NCBI GenBank assembly: GCA_045114455.1
Contig: JBGUKN010000072.1
Coordinates: 1-64,000 of the forward strand
Direction of reading: 5' to 3'
Length of the DNA: 64,000 bases
From: UBA1732 sp045114455
GTDB taxonomy: Bacteria > Verrucomicrobiota > Lentisphaeria > Victivallales > UBA1829
In this document: piece after piece, positions 18,950-27,302 of the stretch
Layout: the number at the start of each line of letters is the position of its first letter
Position numbering within the stretch: position 1 is the stretch's first letter
Translations under genes and position numbers: made by a program
Notes under the pieces: model-generated
Databases searched by the model: none
What the model was told of the DNA's origin: nothing
The model's input: the letters and a program-made list of their open reading frames with translations, nothing else

Positions 18950-19462
18950 ATGAGTTTTGACAAATCCAGAAAAGACGCTCCGGCCAAAGAAGATCGCGAG
19001 CAGTCCGATACCGAAGAAGTCGTCATCAGCATCAACCGCTGCTCCAAGGTCGTCAAAGGCGGCCGCAACTTCTCCTTCGGCGCGCTCGTCGTCGTCGGCG
19101 ACCACAAAGGCAAGGTCGGCTTCGGCTACGGCAAGGCCAACGAAGTCTCCGACGCCATCCGCAAGGGCGGCGAAGCTGCCCGCAAGAACATGATCGTCAT
19201 GCCCCTCTCCGGGCACACGATCCCCCACACCGTGACCGCGAAATTCCGCGGCTCCAAGGTCCTCCTGCGTCCGGCATCCCCCGGTACCGGTTTGATCGCC
19301 GGCGGCGCCATGCGCCCCGTCCTCAATCTCGGCGGCGTCGTCGACGTCCTCGCGAAGTCCCTCGGCTCCAGCAACCCGGCCAACGTCGTCAAGGCGACGT
19401 TCCGCGCCATCGAGCTGCTGAAGACCAAGGAACAGGTCCTTGAGAAACTCGGCAAGATTTGA
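18950..19462 (+). CDS. rpsE: 30S ribosomal protein S5
   Basis: 170 aa starting MSFDKSRKD, chosen because GGGG lies about 10 bases upstream and the S5 family starts with such a charged tail. NRCSKVVKGGRNFSFGALVVVGDHKGKVGFGYGKANEVSDAIRKGGEAARKNM is the S5 signature. It is followed directly by rplO; rpmD (L30), often found between them, is absent. Confidence 0.97.
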   Translation: MSFDKSRKDAPAKEDREQSDTEEVVISINRCSKVVKGGRNFSFGALVVVGDHKGKVGFGYGKANEVSDAIRKGGEAARKNMIVMPLSGHTIPHTVTAKFRGSKVLLRPASPGTGLIAGGAMRPVLNLGGVVDVLAKSLGSSNPANVVKATFRAIELLKTKEQVLEKLGKI

Positions 19463-19478
19463 AGAGAAGGAGTTCATC

Positions 19479-19928
19479 ATGAATCTGCATAGTCTCGAAA
19501 CGACTCCCGGCTCCCGCAAGAACAGACACAGAGTCGGTCGCGGCGACGGCTCCGGCTGGGGCGGAACCTGCGGCCGCGGCGAAAAAGGCCAGCGTTCCCG
19601 CAGCGGCGCCGCCGTCCGTCACCACTTTGAAGGCGGCCAGACCCCGAGCTTCCGCCGCATCCCGAAGCGCGGCTTCAAGATGCACGGCGTGAAGGAAATC
19701 TGCAACGTCGTCAACGTCGGCACGCTCAACGAAGTGTTCGAATCCGGCGCCGAAATCGACGAAGCGGTCCTCCTCAAGGCCGGTCTCGTCGCCAAGAACA
19801 AGGCCCCGCTCAAGGTCCTCGGCACCGGCGACGTCAGCAAGGCTCTCAAGGTCAAGGCGCAGAAGTTCTCCGCCTCCGCAAAAGCCAAGATCGAAGCAGC
19901 CGGCGGCTCCGTCGAAGTCATCGAATAA
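19479..19928 (+). CDS. rplO: 50S ribosomal protein L15
   Basis: 149 aa starting MNLHSLETTPGSRKNRHRVGRGDGSGWGGTCGRGEKGQRSRSG, the Gly/Arg-rich N-terminus of L15; AGAAGGAG precedes the ATG. The C-terminal domain ends KAKIEAAGGSVEVIE. Confidence 0.97.
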   Translation: MNLHSLETTPGSRKNRHRVGRGDGSGWGGTCGRGEKGQRSRSGAAVRHHFEGGQTPSFRRIPKRGFKMHGVKEICNVVNVGTLNEVFESGAEIDEAVLLKAGLVAKNKAPLKVLGTGDVSKALKVKAQKFSASAKAKIEAAGGSVEVIE

Positions 19929-19961
19929 CCCTTGCGGCGTCCCGCCGGAAATTGAGGCAAC

Positions 19962-21329
19962 ATGTTCAAAGCATTCATCAACGCTTTCAAAATCAAGGAT
20001 CTCCGCAACAAGATCCTTTTTTCCGCAGCGGTCATCATTGTCTGCCGGATCGCGGCCAACATCCCGTGCCCCGGAGTCAACACCCATAACCTCAAGGTTT
20101 ATTTCGACAAGCTTTCCCAGGAGACGGCAGGCAACTTCCTGGGCATGATCGACCTCTTCAGCGGCGGCGCTCTCCAGCAGTTCGCCGTCGGAGCGCTCGG
20201 CATCATGCCCTACATCTCCGCCTCCATCATCATGCAGCTCCTGGTCCCCGTCCTTCCCTCGCTCGAACGCCTCAAGCGTGAAGGCGAGGCCGGGATGAAC
20301 AAGATCAATCAGTACACCCGCTACCTCACGATCGTCATCTGCATCATTCAGGGTGCGATGACCGCGATCGCCATGACGCATCCGGAACGCCTCGGCCTGC
20401 CCGCGGCGCTCCCGGGCCAGCCGCTCGTCAGTGGCAACCTCACCGCGTTCGTGTTCTTCTCGGTCATCATCCTGACCTGCGGCACGATGATCCTGATGTG
20501 GCTCGGTGAAAAGATCACGGACAAAGGCATCGGAAACGGCGTTTCGATCATCATCACGATCGGCATCATCGACCGTCTCCCGAAGTCGATCGCCCAGCTG
20601 TACGATATGTACCAGAGCGGCGGCGCGGCCGGCGGCGGACATTTCCGTCTCCCGCACGTGCTCCTTCTGGTCATCATCTTCGCCGTGGTGACCGCCCTCA
20701 CGATCATCCTCTGCCAGGGCGTCCGCAAAGTGCCGATCCAGATGGCGCGCAAGACCGTCGGAAACAAGGTCGCGGGCGGCAGCACCTACATGCCGCTCAA
20801 GGTCAACTTCCCCGGCGTCATGCCCATCATCTTCGCCGGCGCGATCCTGATGTTCCCGCCGATGATCCTCAGGCTCATCCCGAACGCGTATATCGCGTCG
20901 CTCCAACAGTACTTCAACCACGGATCCTACTCCTACATGCTGATGTACGGCGCGCTGATCATCGCGTTCTCCTACTTCTGGGTCTCGAACATGTTCAACC
21001 CGGTGCAGATCGCGGACAACCTGAAGAAGGAAGGCGCCTACGTCCCCGGCATCCGGCCCGGCAAGCCCACTTGCGATTACCTCGACGAGCTGATGACCCT
21101 CATCACATTCGCCGGCGCGATCTTCCTGTGCGCGCTCTCCGTCTTCCCGATGCTCCTCACGATGTGGCTGAAGATCCCGTACGCCGTGGCGTCGTTCTTC
21201 GGCGGCACCAGCCTGCTGATCATTGTCGGTGTGACCATTGACACGCTCTCCCAAATGGAATCGCTCCTGGTGATGAAAAATTACGAGGGGTTCCTCCAGC
21301 GCGGACGGCTCCGTTCCCGCAGAGGCTGA
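19962..21329 (+). CDS. secY: Protein translocase channel subunit SecY
   Basis: 455 aa, ten membrane segments. It forms the protein-conducting channel with SecE and SecG. Recognisable parts are RIAANIPCPGVN (end of TM1 and plug), GIMPYISASIIMQLLVPVLPSLERL, EKITDKGIGNGVSIIITIGII, and the C-terminal NLKKEGAYVPGIRPGKPTCDYLDELM. Last gene of the ribosomal operon; adk, map, infA and rpmJ, which commonly follow, are not here. A strong hairpin lies 82 bases downstream. Confidence 0.97.
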   Translation: MFKAFINAFKIKDLRNKILFSAAVIIVCRIAANIPCPGVNTHNLKVYFDKLSQETAGNFLGMIDLFSGGALQQFAVGALGIMPYISASIIMQLLVPVLPSLERLKREGEAGMNKINQYTRYLTIVICIIQGAMTAIAMTHPERLGLPAALPGQPLVSGNLTAFVFFSVIILTCGTMILMWLGEKITDKGIGNGVSIIITIGIIDRLPKSIAQLYDMYQSGGAAGGGHFRLPHVLLLVIIFAVVTALTIILCQGVRKVPIQMARKTVGNKVAGGSTYMPLKVNFPGVMPIIFAGAILMFPPMILRLIPNAYIASLQQYFNHGSYSYMLMYGALIIAFSYFWVSNMFNPVQIADNLKKEGAYVPGIRPGKPTCDYLDELMTLITFAGAIFLCALSVFPMLLTMWLKIPYAVASFFGGTSLLIIVGVTIDTLSQMESLLVMKNYEGFLQRGRLRSRRG

Positions 21330-21410
21330 CCCGATGCTGCGCGGCGGGCCTGGGCTCGGCTCCGGCCTTTCTCCGCATCATCACGGGCTCCACATCTGTA
21401 CGATTCCGAA

Positions 21411-21450
21411 CCCGTCTTTTGGTTCCGGCCAAAAGACGGGCTATTTGCTT
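21411..21450 (+). terminator. Intrinsic terminator of the ribosomal operon
   Basis: CCCGTCTTTTGG (21411-21422) pairs perfectly with CCAAAAGACGGG (21429-21440) over a 6-base loop, followed by CTATTTGCTTTTTC. The -35 element of the next promoter overlaps the T-rich tail. Confidence 0.8.
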
Positions 21451-21472
21451 TTTCGGGAAGAGCGACTATATT
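21445..21472 (+). promoter_or_regulatory. Promoter of the lipoprotein-PPIase operon
   Basis: TTGCTT (21445-21450), 16-bp spacer, TATATT (21467-21472), about 100 bases before the start codon. Confidence 0.75.
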
Positions 21473-21570
21473 GATAGGTCCGTTTTTTCCGGAGCAAAAA
21501 CCGGCTTAGCCTTCCACGGGAACATTTCACCCTGCCTCGTTGTCTAAAGAAACAGTTTGGAAAGACCATC

Positions 21571-22308
21571 ATGAACACATCTACCGCGCATCACTCCGTC
21601 CGACACGCGCTGTTCGCGGCCATTCTGGCCGGAATCGCGCTTTCTTGCCTTGCGTCCTGTTCCAAGCCCGCCCCGGAGACCCCGATGGAACGTTCCCGCG
21701 TCCTGCTGCGGCTTTTCGGCAACCTGGACCGTCAGGAGAACGACGAAGCGCTCAAAAACATCGAGACATACCGCAACCTCGATTCGACGAATCTGTTCCT
21801 TTCCGATCTCGAACACATCGTCCGGTCGAACGGCGTGATCGCTTCGGCAAAGGCCAAACTCGAAGCCGGCGATCTCTCCGGCGCGGCGGCCGACCTTGAT
21901 GCCTACTGCCTCAAATACGGCGACATCAACGAATCCGTCACGGATGCGAAAGAAAAAGTCGATCTTCTGCTTGAGGCGCAGCGTCTGAACGACAAACTGC
22001 TTGCGGCGGAGTTCTCCGATGACATCCGCGCCGCCGCCGCCGATCTGAACAGTTTTTCGAAAGCGAATCCCAAGCTCTTCCCGAATCTCTCCGCCTACGC
22101 GTCAGCAAAAGTCAAGGAAGCCGACAAGCTCGCCGTCGTGGAAAAAGCCGACGCCTGCGCCGCGCTCCTTCTTGACGCCATGGATGCGGCCGCCGCCGGA
22201 CACAGGGCCGAAGCCGCCGCTTTGACTGCGCTTCTGGAACTGAACTCGGATGCCGCACAGCTCGCCGGGTTCGAAGCCTGGCTGAGCCAACGGTCCGCGA
22301 AACCATAA
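21571..22308 (+). CDS. Lipoprotein of unknown function, helical
   Basis: 245 aa. Signal peptide ends in the lipobox LASC, so it is predicted to be lipidated on Cys. The rest is Ala/Leu/Asp/Lys-rich and reads as helices throughout, with a periodicity suggestive of helical hairpin (TPR-like) repeats such as AKAKLEAGDLSGAAADLDAYCLKYGD and AADLNSFSKANPKLFPNLSAYASAKVKEADK. No named family recognised. GGAAAG precedes the ATG. It is 27 bases before the PPIase gene, so both are probably envelope proteins made from one mRNA. Confidence 0.75.
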   Translation: MNTSTAHHSVRHALFAAILAGIALSCLASCSKPAPETPMERSRVLLRLFGNLDRQENDEALKNIETYRNLDSTNLFLSDLEHIVRSNGVIASAKAKLEAGDLSGAAADLDAYCLKYGDINESVTDAKEKVDLLLEAQRLNDKLLAAEFSDDIRAAAADLNSFSKANPKLFPNLSAYASAKVKEADKLAVVEKADACAALLLDAMDAAAAGHRAEAAALTALLELNSDAAQLAGFEAWLSQRSAKP

Positions 22309-22335
22309 CCATTCAGCAATAGAAAGGTTCCCACG

Positions 22336-23577
22336 ATGAACTGCAAATCTCTTCTTGTCCTTTTTACGGCGTGTGCCATATCGTTTTCCGCTGCCGCACA
22401 AAGCAGCCCGTCGGCGCTTTCCCTGAAGGGCCTCCCCGCCGGACTCGACGACGAAGCCGCGGAAGCCGCCATCCGCAGGGCGCTCCTTTCCCAGCCCGCC
22501 ACCGAGGAAGAGGTGGAAAAGGCGCTTTCCTTTATGCCCGACGTAGTCGCTGAAGTCAACGGGACCAAGATCACGAAGAAGGAAATCGTGGATCTGCTCC
22601 TTTCGAAGAAAGTATCCCAGCAGGTGCTCACGCTGACGACCGAATCCCTTCTGCGCACCTACATGCAGCAGTATGTCGACCAGAAGATCGACACCACGAT
22701 CCTCAAGCAGAAAGCGAAAGAAGCCGGATTCGAGCCGTCCGAAGAGCTCGTGAAGACGCATTTCGACGCCTCCATCAAGAAGCTCCCGGCCGAGGTTTCG
22801 GAGGAGCTGAAAGACCAGCTGAAGGCGCGCGGCCTGACGCTCGAACAGTATCGCGACGAGATCGCGAAGGAGACCGACATCCAGGAAAACGCTTCCATCG
22901 CCGCCTACGAAGAGAAAAACTTCATCGAAAAGACGGAAAAGGCCGTCAATGACGATGCCGTCGAAAAGTTCTACCGCGAAAACCAGCAGAAATTCGCCGT
23001 CCCGGAGAGCATCACCGTCGCGCACATCCTGATTCAGTGCGAACCGGTTTCCGCCCTCGACTCCAAGGAGGAGAAGGAGATCAAGACGAAGGCCGACAAG
23101 CTGGCAAAGGAGCAGATCGATGATATCTACGCCGAACTCGTGAAAGATCCGGACAGTTTCGAAAAACTCGCCCGGGAAAAGAGCAACTGCCCCTCCGGCA
23201 AGCGCGACAACGGCAAACTGCCCGCGTTCGACAAGGACGGCATGCTGCTGGACCAGTCCGGTATGCTCGATCCCGACTTCGCCGCCGCCGCGTTCAAGAT
23301 CGAAAAGGCCGGCGAATTCACCAAGCCCGTCCACACGCAGTTCGGTTACCACATCATCAAGCTCCTGAAACAGGACCCGAAGGGCTATCTCCCGCTTGAA
23401 AAGGTCAAGGGCGAAATCCACGATTTCCTCGTGGACAAAACCGTCTCCGAAGAGATCCAGGCCATGATCAAGGCCGAGCGCGCAAAAGGCGGCATCAAAC
23501 TCTACGAATTCACGCCCGCCAAGGCCGATTCCGACTCGAAAAAGGACTCCGCCGCGGCCCCGGCCCCCATCCTCTGA
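22336..23577 (+). CDS. Parvulin-type (PpiC/SurA/PrsA-like) peptidyl-prolyl isomerase
   Basis: 413 aa. Signal peptide MNCKSLLVLFTACAISFSAAAQ. A SurA-N-like helical chaperone region (about residues 60-200, LRTYMQQYVDQKIDTTILKQKAKEAGFEPSEELVK) is followed by one rotamase domain: VAHILIQCEPV, LAREKSNCPSGKRDNGKLPAFDKDGMLL, FAAAAFKIEKAGEFTKPVHTQFGYHIIKLL. It probably helps fold secreted or outer-membrane proteins in the periplasm. The end is a low-complexity Asp/Ser/Lys/Ala tail. Second gene after the helical lipoprotein, followed by a good terminator. Confidence 0.9.
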   Translation: MNCKSLLVLFTACAISFSAAAQSSPSALSLKGLPAGLDDEAAEAAIRRALLSQPATEEEVEKALSFMPDVVAEVNGTKITKKEIVDLLLSKKVSQQVLTLTTESLLRTYMQQYVDQKIDTTILKQKAKEAGFEPSEELVKTHFDASIKKLPAEVSEELKDQLKARGLTLEQYRDEIAKETDIQENASIAAYEEKNFIEKTEKAVNDDAVEKFYRENQQKFAVPESITVAHILIQCEPVSALDSKEEKEIKTKADKLAKEQIDDIYAELVKDPDSFEKLAREKSNCPSGKRDNGKLPAFDKDGMLLDQSGMLDPDFAAAAFKIEKAGEFTKPVHTQFGYHIIKLLKQDPKGYLPLEKVKGEIHDFLVDKTVSEEIQAMIKAERAKGGIKLYEFTPAKADSDSKKDSAAAPAPIL

Positions 23578-23604
23578 CCGTACGGTCTGTTCTCAAACTC
23601 CATG

Positions 23605-23640
23605 CGACGCGTCCATGCTTTCGGGCGCGCCGTTTTTTTT
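23605..23640 (+). terminator. Intrinsic terminator after the PPIase gene
   Basis: CGACGCGTCC (23605-23614) pairs with GGGCGCGCCG (23623-23632), with one mismatch and one G-T pair, followed immediately by eight T. Confidence 0.75.
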
Positions 23641-23748
23641 CATCATCGGAAGGCTCACTTTGGCACGAATATGGGACAGAATGTCGCAAGGCACAGGACA
23701 AATGACAGCCATATGGAATCGGATTCGAGGCAACGAGGCTCAATGAAC

Positions 23749-23776
23749 TTGATTTGGCATAAAGTATGCTTATCAA
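23749..23776 (+). promoter_or_regulatory. Candidate promoter of fmdB-htpG-dnaJ, readable two ways
   Basis: As a sigma-70 site: TTGATT (23749-23754), 16-bp spacer, TATCAA (23771-23776). Embedded in it is a near sigma-54 element, TGGCAT-AAAGT-ATGCT (23755-23770), with GG and GC exactly 12 bp apart as required but two mismatches. Which, if either, works cannot be told from sequence. Confidence 0.4.
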
Positions 23777-23870
23777 TCTTGAATAAAACGATCCATACAA
23801 CCCCATTGACGCGAACCGCGCGGCTCGAAAAAACGCGAAGGTGCGCCGCTGAAACGAAGGACAAGTCGAC

Positions 23871-24134
23871 ATGCCCACCTATGAATACGTCTGCAAACAC
23901 TGCGGATACGAATTCGAAAAATTCCAGCAGATGACCGAAGACCACCTGAAAACATGCCCGGAATGCGGCAAGGACACGCTGAAACGCAAAATTGGCGCGG
24001 GGTCCGGCGTGATCTTCGTCGGCTCCGGATTCTACTGCAACGACTACAAGGGCGCCAACGCCAGCCTCGGCAACCCGACGTCGAAGAAACCCAAAACGGC
24101 GGCTCCCGCTGCAAAGAAAGCTTCGAAGCGGTAA
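23871..24134 (+). CDS. FmdB-type zinc ribbon protein
   Basis: 87 aa. MPTYEYVCKHCGYEFEKFQQMTED...LKTCPECGKDTLKRKIG contains two CxxC pairs (CKHC, CPEC) of a small zinc ribbon of the FmdB family. GAGSGVIFVGSGFYCNDY is the usual following segment, and the end is a Lys/Ala tail. Role in the cell is not established; FmdB proteins are often called putative regulators. Next gene is htpG, 54 bases on. Confidence 0.9.
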   Translation: MPTYEYVCKHCGYEFEKFQQMTEDHLKTCPECGKDTLKRKIGAGSGVIFVGSGFYCNDYKGANASLGNPTSKKPKTAAPAAKKASKR

Positions 24135-24188
24135 AACGCTTCCGTCCGTCGAACGCAAACAAAAACACACAACAAAGGAGACAGAGTT

Positions 24189-26090
24189 ATGTCCAGGCAT
24201 ATTCAATTCAAGGCTGAAGTCAAAGAACTGCTCAACATGATGATCAACTCGATCTACTCGAACAAGGAGATCTTCCTGCGCGAGCTGATCGCAAACGCCG
24301 CCGACGCGCTCGACAAACGGCGTTTCCTGGCTCTAACCCATCCCGAGCTCGCCAGTGAGGGCGAGATCCGCATCACCGCCGACGAAGCCGCCTGCACGCT
24401 GGCGATCTCCGACAACGGCATCGGCATGACGAAGGACGAACTGGTCGAAAACCTCGGCACCATCGCGCATTCCGGTTCGCGCGGATTCCTGGCCGAACTG
24501 AAAAAGGCGCAGGAGGAGAACCCCGCGACCGCGCCCGAGCTCATCGGACAGTTCGGCGTCGGCTTCTACGCCGCCTTCATGGCTGCCGACAAAGTGTCCG
24601 TGCTGACGAAGAAGGCGGGCGAGGAACAGGCGTACCTGTGGGAATCCGAAGGCGTCGACACGTTCACCGTGAACGAGGCGGAAAAGGATGCCGTCGGCAC
24701 GACCGTGACCCTGCATCTGAAAGACGATTTCAAGAACTATCTCGAATACTGGACCGTTTCGTCCGTGGTCCGCAAATACTCCGACTTCATCGAGTATCCG
24801 ATCCGGATGGCGCATAAGACCAAGGACAAGGACGGCAAGGACGTCATCGAGGACGAAACGCTGAATACCATGAAGGCGATCTGGCTGCGCCCGGAATCCG
24901 AAGTCACCGAGGACGAATACAAGAGCTTCTACTCGCACCTGTCCGGCGACTATGAAGCGCCGCTGAAGCGCATCGTCTTTTCCGCCGAGGGCGCGTCCGA
25001 ATTCAAGGCCCTGCTCTTCCTCGCCGCCAAGCTCCCGTTCCAGTACCAGTTCGGCGTCCGCAACAAAAAGACGCTCAGCCTGTATGTGAAGCGCGTCTTC
25101 ATCACCGACGAATGCCCCGGCCTGCTCCCGGACTACATGAACGGCTTCGTGTCCGGCGTGGTCGATTCGAGCGACCTGCCGCTGAACATCTCGCGCGAGA
25201 CGCTTCAGGACAATCCGCAGATCAAGCGCATCTCCAAGGCCATCGTGAAGCGCGTCTTCTCCGAGCTCCAGACCATGATGGAGAAGGACCGCGCGACGTA
25301 CGAAAAATTCTACGGCGAGTTCAGCCGCCTCATCAAGGAAGGCGCGTACAGCGACTGGGAAAACCGCGAGAAACTCCAGAACCTGCTGCTCTTCGAGACC
25401 ATGAACGGCGAACCCGGCAAACTCGTGTCGCTGAAGGAATACTCCGACGCCATGCCGCCCACGCAGAAGGCCATCTACTTCATCACCGGCGAAAACCGCG
25501 CCGCCGTGGACCACTCCCCGCAGCTGGAGCTCTTCCGCCAGCAGAAGCTTGACGTGCTGTATCTGCTCGACCCGGTCGATGAGTTCGTCATCAACGGCAT
25601 CGGCAAGTACGCGGAAAAGGACATCGTGTCCGTCTCCAAGAGCGACCTGAAGCTCGACGAGCCCGTGCAGAAGGAGCTCGAGAAGAAGACGAAGGAAGCC
25701 GCCGAGCAGAACAAGTCCCTGCTCGAATTCCTGAAGAAGACGCTCGAAAACCAGGTGAAGGACGTCCGGTTCTCCGCCCGCCTCACCGAAAGCGTCTGCT
25801 GCCTCGTCGGCGACGAGGCCGATCCCTCCGTGAACATGCAGCGCCTGATGAAGGCGATGAAGCAGGAAGCCCCGGAAGTGAAGCGCATCCTGGAGCTCAA
25901 TCCCGATGCTCCGCTGATCCAGGCGATGGCAAAGAAATATGAGGCGGAACCCGGCAGCCCCATGCTGACGGACTACGCCGCCATGCTGTACGACCAGGCC
26001 CTGCTCTGCGAAGGCTCCGAACTGCCCGATCCCGCGGCGTTCGCCCGCAGGACCGCGAAACTGATGACCGACGGCCTGAGCAAGAACTGA
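24189..26090 (+). CDS. htpG: Molecular chaperone HtpG (Hsp90)
   Basis: 633 aa, full length. N-terminal GHKL ATPase: NSIYSNKEIFLRELIANAADALDKRRFLAL, ISDNGIGMTKDELVENLGTIAHSGSRGFL, and LIGQFGVGFYAAFMAADKV. Middle domain with YVKRVFITDECPGLLPDYMNGFVSGVVDSSDLPLNISRETLQDN. C-terminal dimerisation domain to the end. The family's usual NASDA reads NAADA here. AAAGGAG precedes the ATG. In line with fmdB before and dnaJ after, it forms a heat-shock or folding cluster. Confidence 0.97.
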   Translation: MSRHIQFKAEVKELLNMMINSIYSNKEIFLRELIANAADALDKRRFLALTHPELASEGEIRITADEAACTLAISDNGIGMTKDELVENLGTIAHSGSRGFLAELKKAQEENPATAPELIGQFGVGFYAAFMAADKVSVLTKKAGEEQAYLWESEGVDTFTVNEAEKDAVGTTVTLHLKDDFKNYLEYWTVSSVVRKYSDFIEYPIRMAHKTKDKDGKDVIEDETLNTMKAIWLRPESEVTEDEYKSFYSHLSGDYEAPLKRIVFSAEGASEFKALLFLAAKLPFQYQFGVRNKKTLSLYVKRVFITDECPGLLPDYMNGFVSGVVDSSDLPLNISRETLQDNPQIKRISKAIVKRVFSELQTMMEKDRATYEKFYGEFSRLIKEGAYSDWENREKLQNLLLFETMNGEPGKLVSLKEYSDAMPPTQKAIYFITGENRAAVDHSPQLELFRQQKLDVLYLLDPVDEFVINGIGKYAEKDIVSVSKSDLKLDEPVQKELEKKTKEAAEQNKSLLEFLKKTLENQVKDVRFSARLTESVCCLVGDEADPSVNMQRLMKAMKQEAPEVKRILELNPDAPLIQAMAKKYEAEPGSPMLTDYAAMLYDQALLCEGSELPDPAAFARRTAKLMTDGLSKN

Positions 26091-26117
26091 TTGAACTGAG
26101 AACGGAAGGCAGCCCCC

Positions 26118-27299
26118 ATGCCCGCACGACACACCGAACTGTATGAGCTACTAGAAATCTCCCCGGACGCCGACGAGGACGCCATCAAGAAGGCGTACCG
26201 GCGTCTGGCCGTGAAATACCACCCGGACAAGAACCCCGGCGACAAGGAAGCCGAGGAGAAGTTCAAGAAGATCTCCCACGCCTACGAAATCCTGGGCAAC
26301 AGGGAAAAACGCCAGATCTACGACCAGTACGGCGAAGATGCCGCGAACGGAAACGGCGGGGGCGGCGGGTTCTCCGGCGATCCCTTCGACATCTTCAACC
26401 AGTTCTTCGGCGGCGGGGGCGGCGGATTCGAGTCGTTCTTCGGCGGCGGGCGCAGACGCGATCCGAACGGCCCGCAACCGGGCGCGGACCTGCGCTACAA
26501 CCTCGGAATCACGCTGGACGAGGCGTTCAAGGGCGTCACGAAGAAGATTGAGTTCAACCGCCCCGGACTGTGCACCACATGCGGCGGCTCCGGATGCGCC
26601 GACGGCACGAAGCCGGAACGCTGCGACCGCTGCAAGGGCAGCGGACAGGTCGGCGTTTCCCAGGGCTTCTTTACTATGATGCACGAATGTCCCGTGTGCC
26701 ACGGCACCGGCCGGAAGATCGCCCACAAGTGCGCGAAATGCAACGGCGCGGGCAAGGTCAGCGTCCACCGTGCGATCGAGGTCCACATCCCCGCCGGCAT
26801 CGACACCGGCAACCGGATGCGCGTGACCGGCGAGGGCGAACCCGGGCTGCGCGGCGGCGCGGACGGCGACCTTTACATCATGATCCAGGTCCGCCCGGAC
26901 AAGCGTTTCCAGCGCGAGGACGAGGACATCTACGCCGAATATCACATCCCGTTCCCCGTGGCCGCGCTGGGCGGAACCGTTACGATCCCGACCGTGCACG
27001 GCGACGCGGAGCTGACAGTCCCTGCCGGGACGCAGAACGGCGACGTGCTCACGCTGAAAGGAAAGGGCATGCCGGTGCGGCAGCGTCAGGGCGTCTTCGG
27101 CAACCACCATGTGAAACTCACGATCGACGTCCCGCGCAAGCTCAACGATGCCCAGCGCGAGGCGCTGAAGGCCTATGCGGCGGCATTCCGGACGGACGGC
27201 GGCGGCACGAAGAACAACGGCGCCGAACCGAACTTCACCATCAACGCCGACAACGATCCGAGTTTCTTCCAGAAGCTCAAAGACAAGGTCGGGCTGTGA
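26118..27299 (+). CDS. dnaJ: Chaperone protein DnaJ (Hsp40)
   Basis: 393 aa. J-domain with YHPDKNPGD and the HPD triad, Gly/Phe-rich linker (about residues 75-115), zinc-binding domain with four CxxCxGxG-type repeats (CTTCGGSGC, CDRCKGSG, CPVCHGTG, CAKCNGAG), then the C-terminal substrate-binding domains. It stimulates DnaK, whose gene is not in the window. It begins 27 bases after htpG and ends 3 bases before dgt. Confidence 0.97.
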   Translation: MPARHTELYELLEISPDADEDAIKKAYRRLAVKYHPDKNPGDKEAEEKFKKISHAYEILGNREKRQIYDQYGEDAANGNGGGGGFSGDPFDIFNQFFGGGGGGFESFFGGGRRRDPNGPQPGADLRYNLGITLDEAFKGVTKKIEFNRPGLCTTCGGSGCADGTKPERCDRCKGSGQVGVSQGFFTMMHECPVCHGTGRKIAHKCAKCNGAGKVSVHRAIEVHIPAGIDTGNRMRVTGEGEPGLRGGADGDLYIMIQVRPDKRFQREDEDIYAEYHIPFPVAALGGTVTIPTVHGDAELTVPAGTQNGDVLTLKGKGMPVRQRQGVFGNHHVKLTIDVPRKLNDAQREALKAYAAAFRTDGGGTKNNGAEPNFTINADNDPSFFQKLKDKVGL

Positions 27300-27302
27300 T
27301 CC

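Noticed and set aside
19389..21254. Long minus-strand open frame opposite rplO-secY
   Set aside because: Antisense shadow of conserved genes; the predicted protein is Asp/Arg/His/Glu-rich nonsense.
23650..23680. Sigma-54 promoter at TTTGGCACGAATATGGG
   Set aside because: The -24 half is good but the -12 GC is absent at the needed spacing.
24333..26132. Long minus-strand open frame opposite htpG
   Set aside because: Antisense shadow; htpG is complete and unambiguous.
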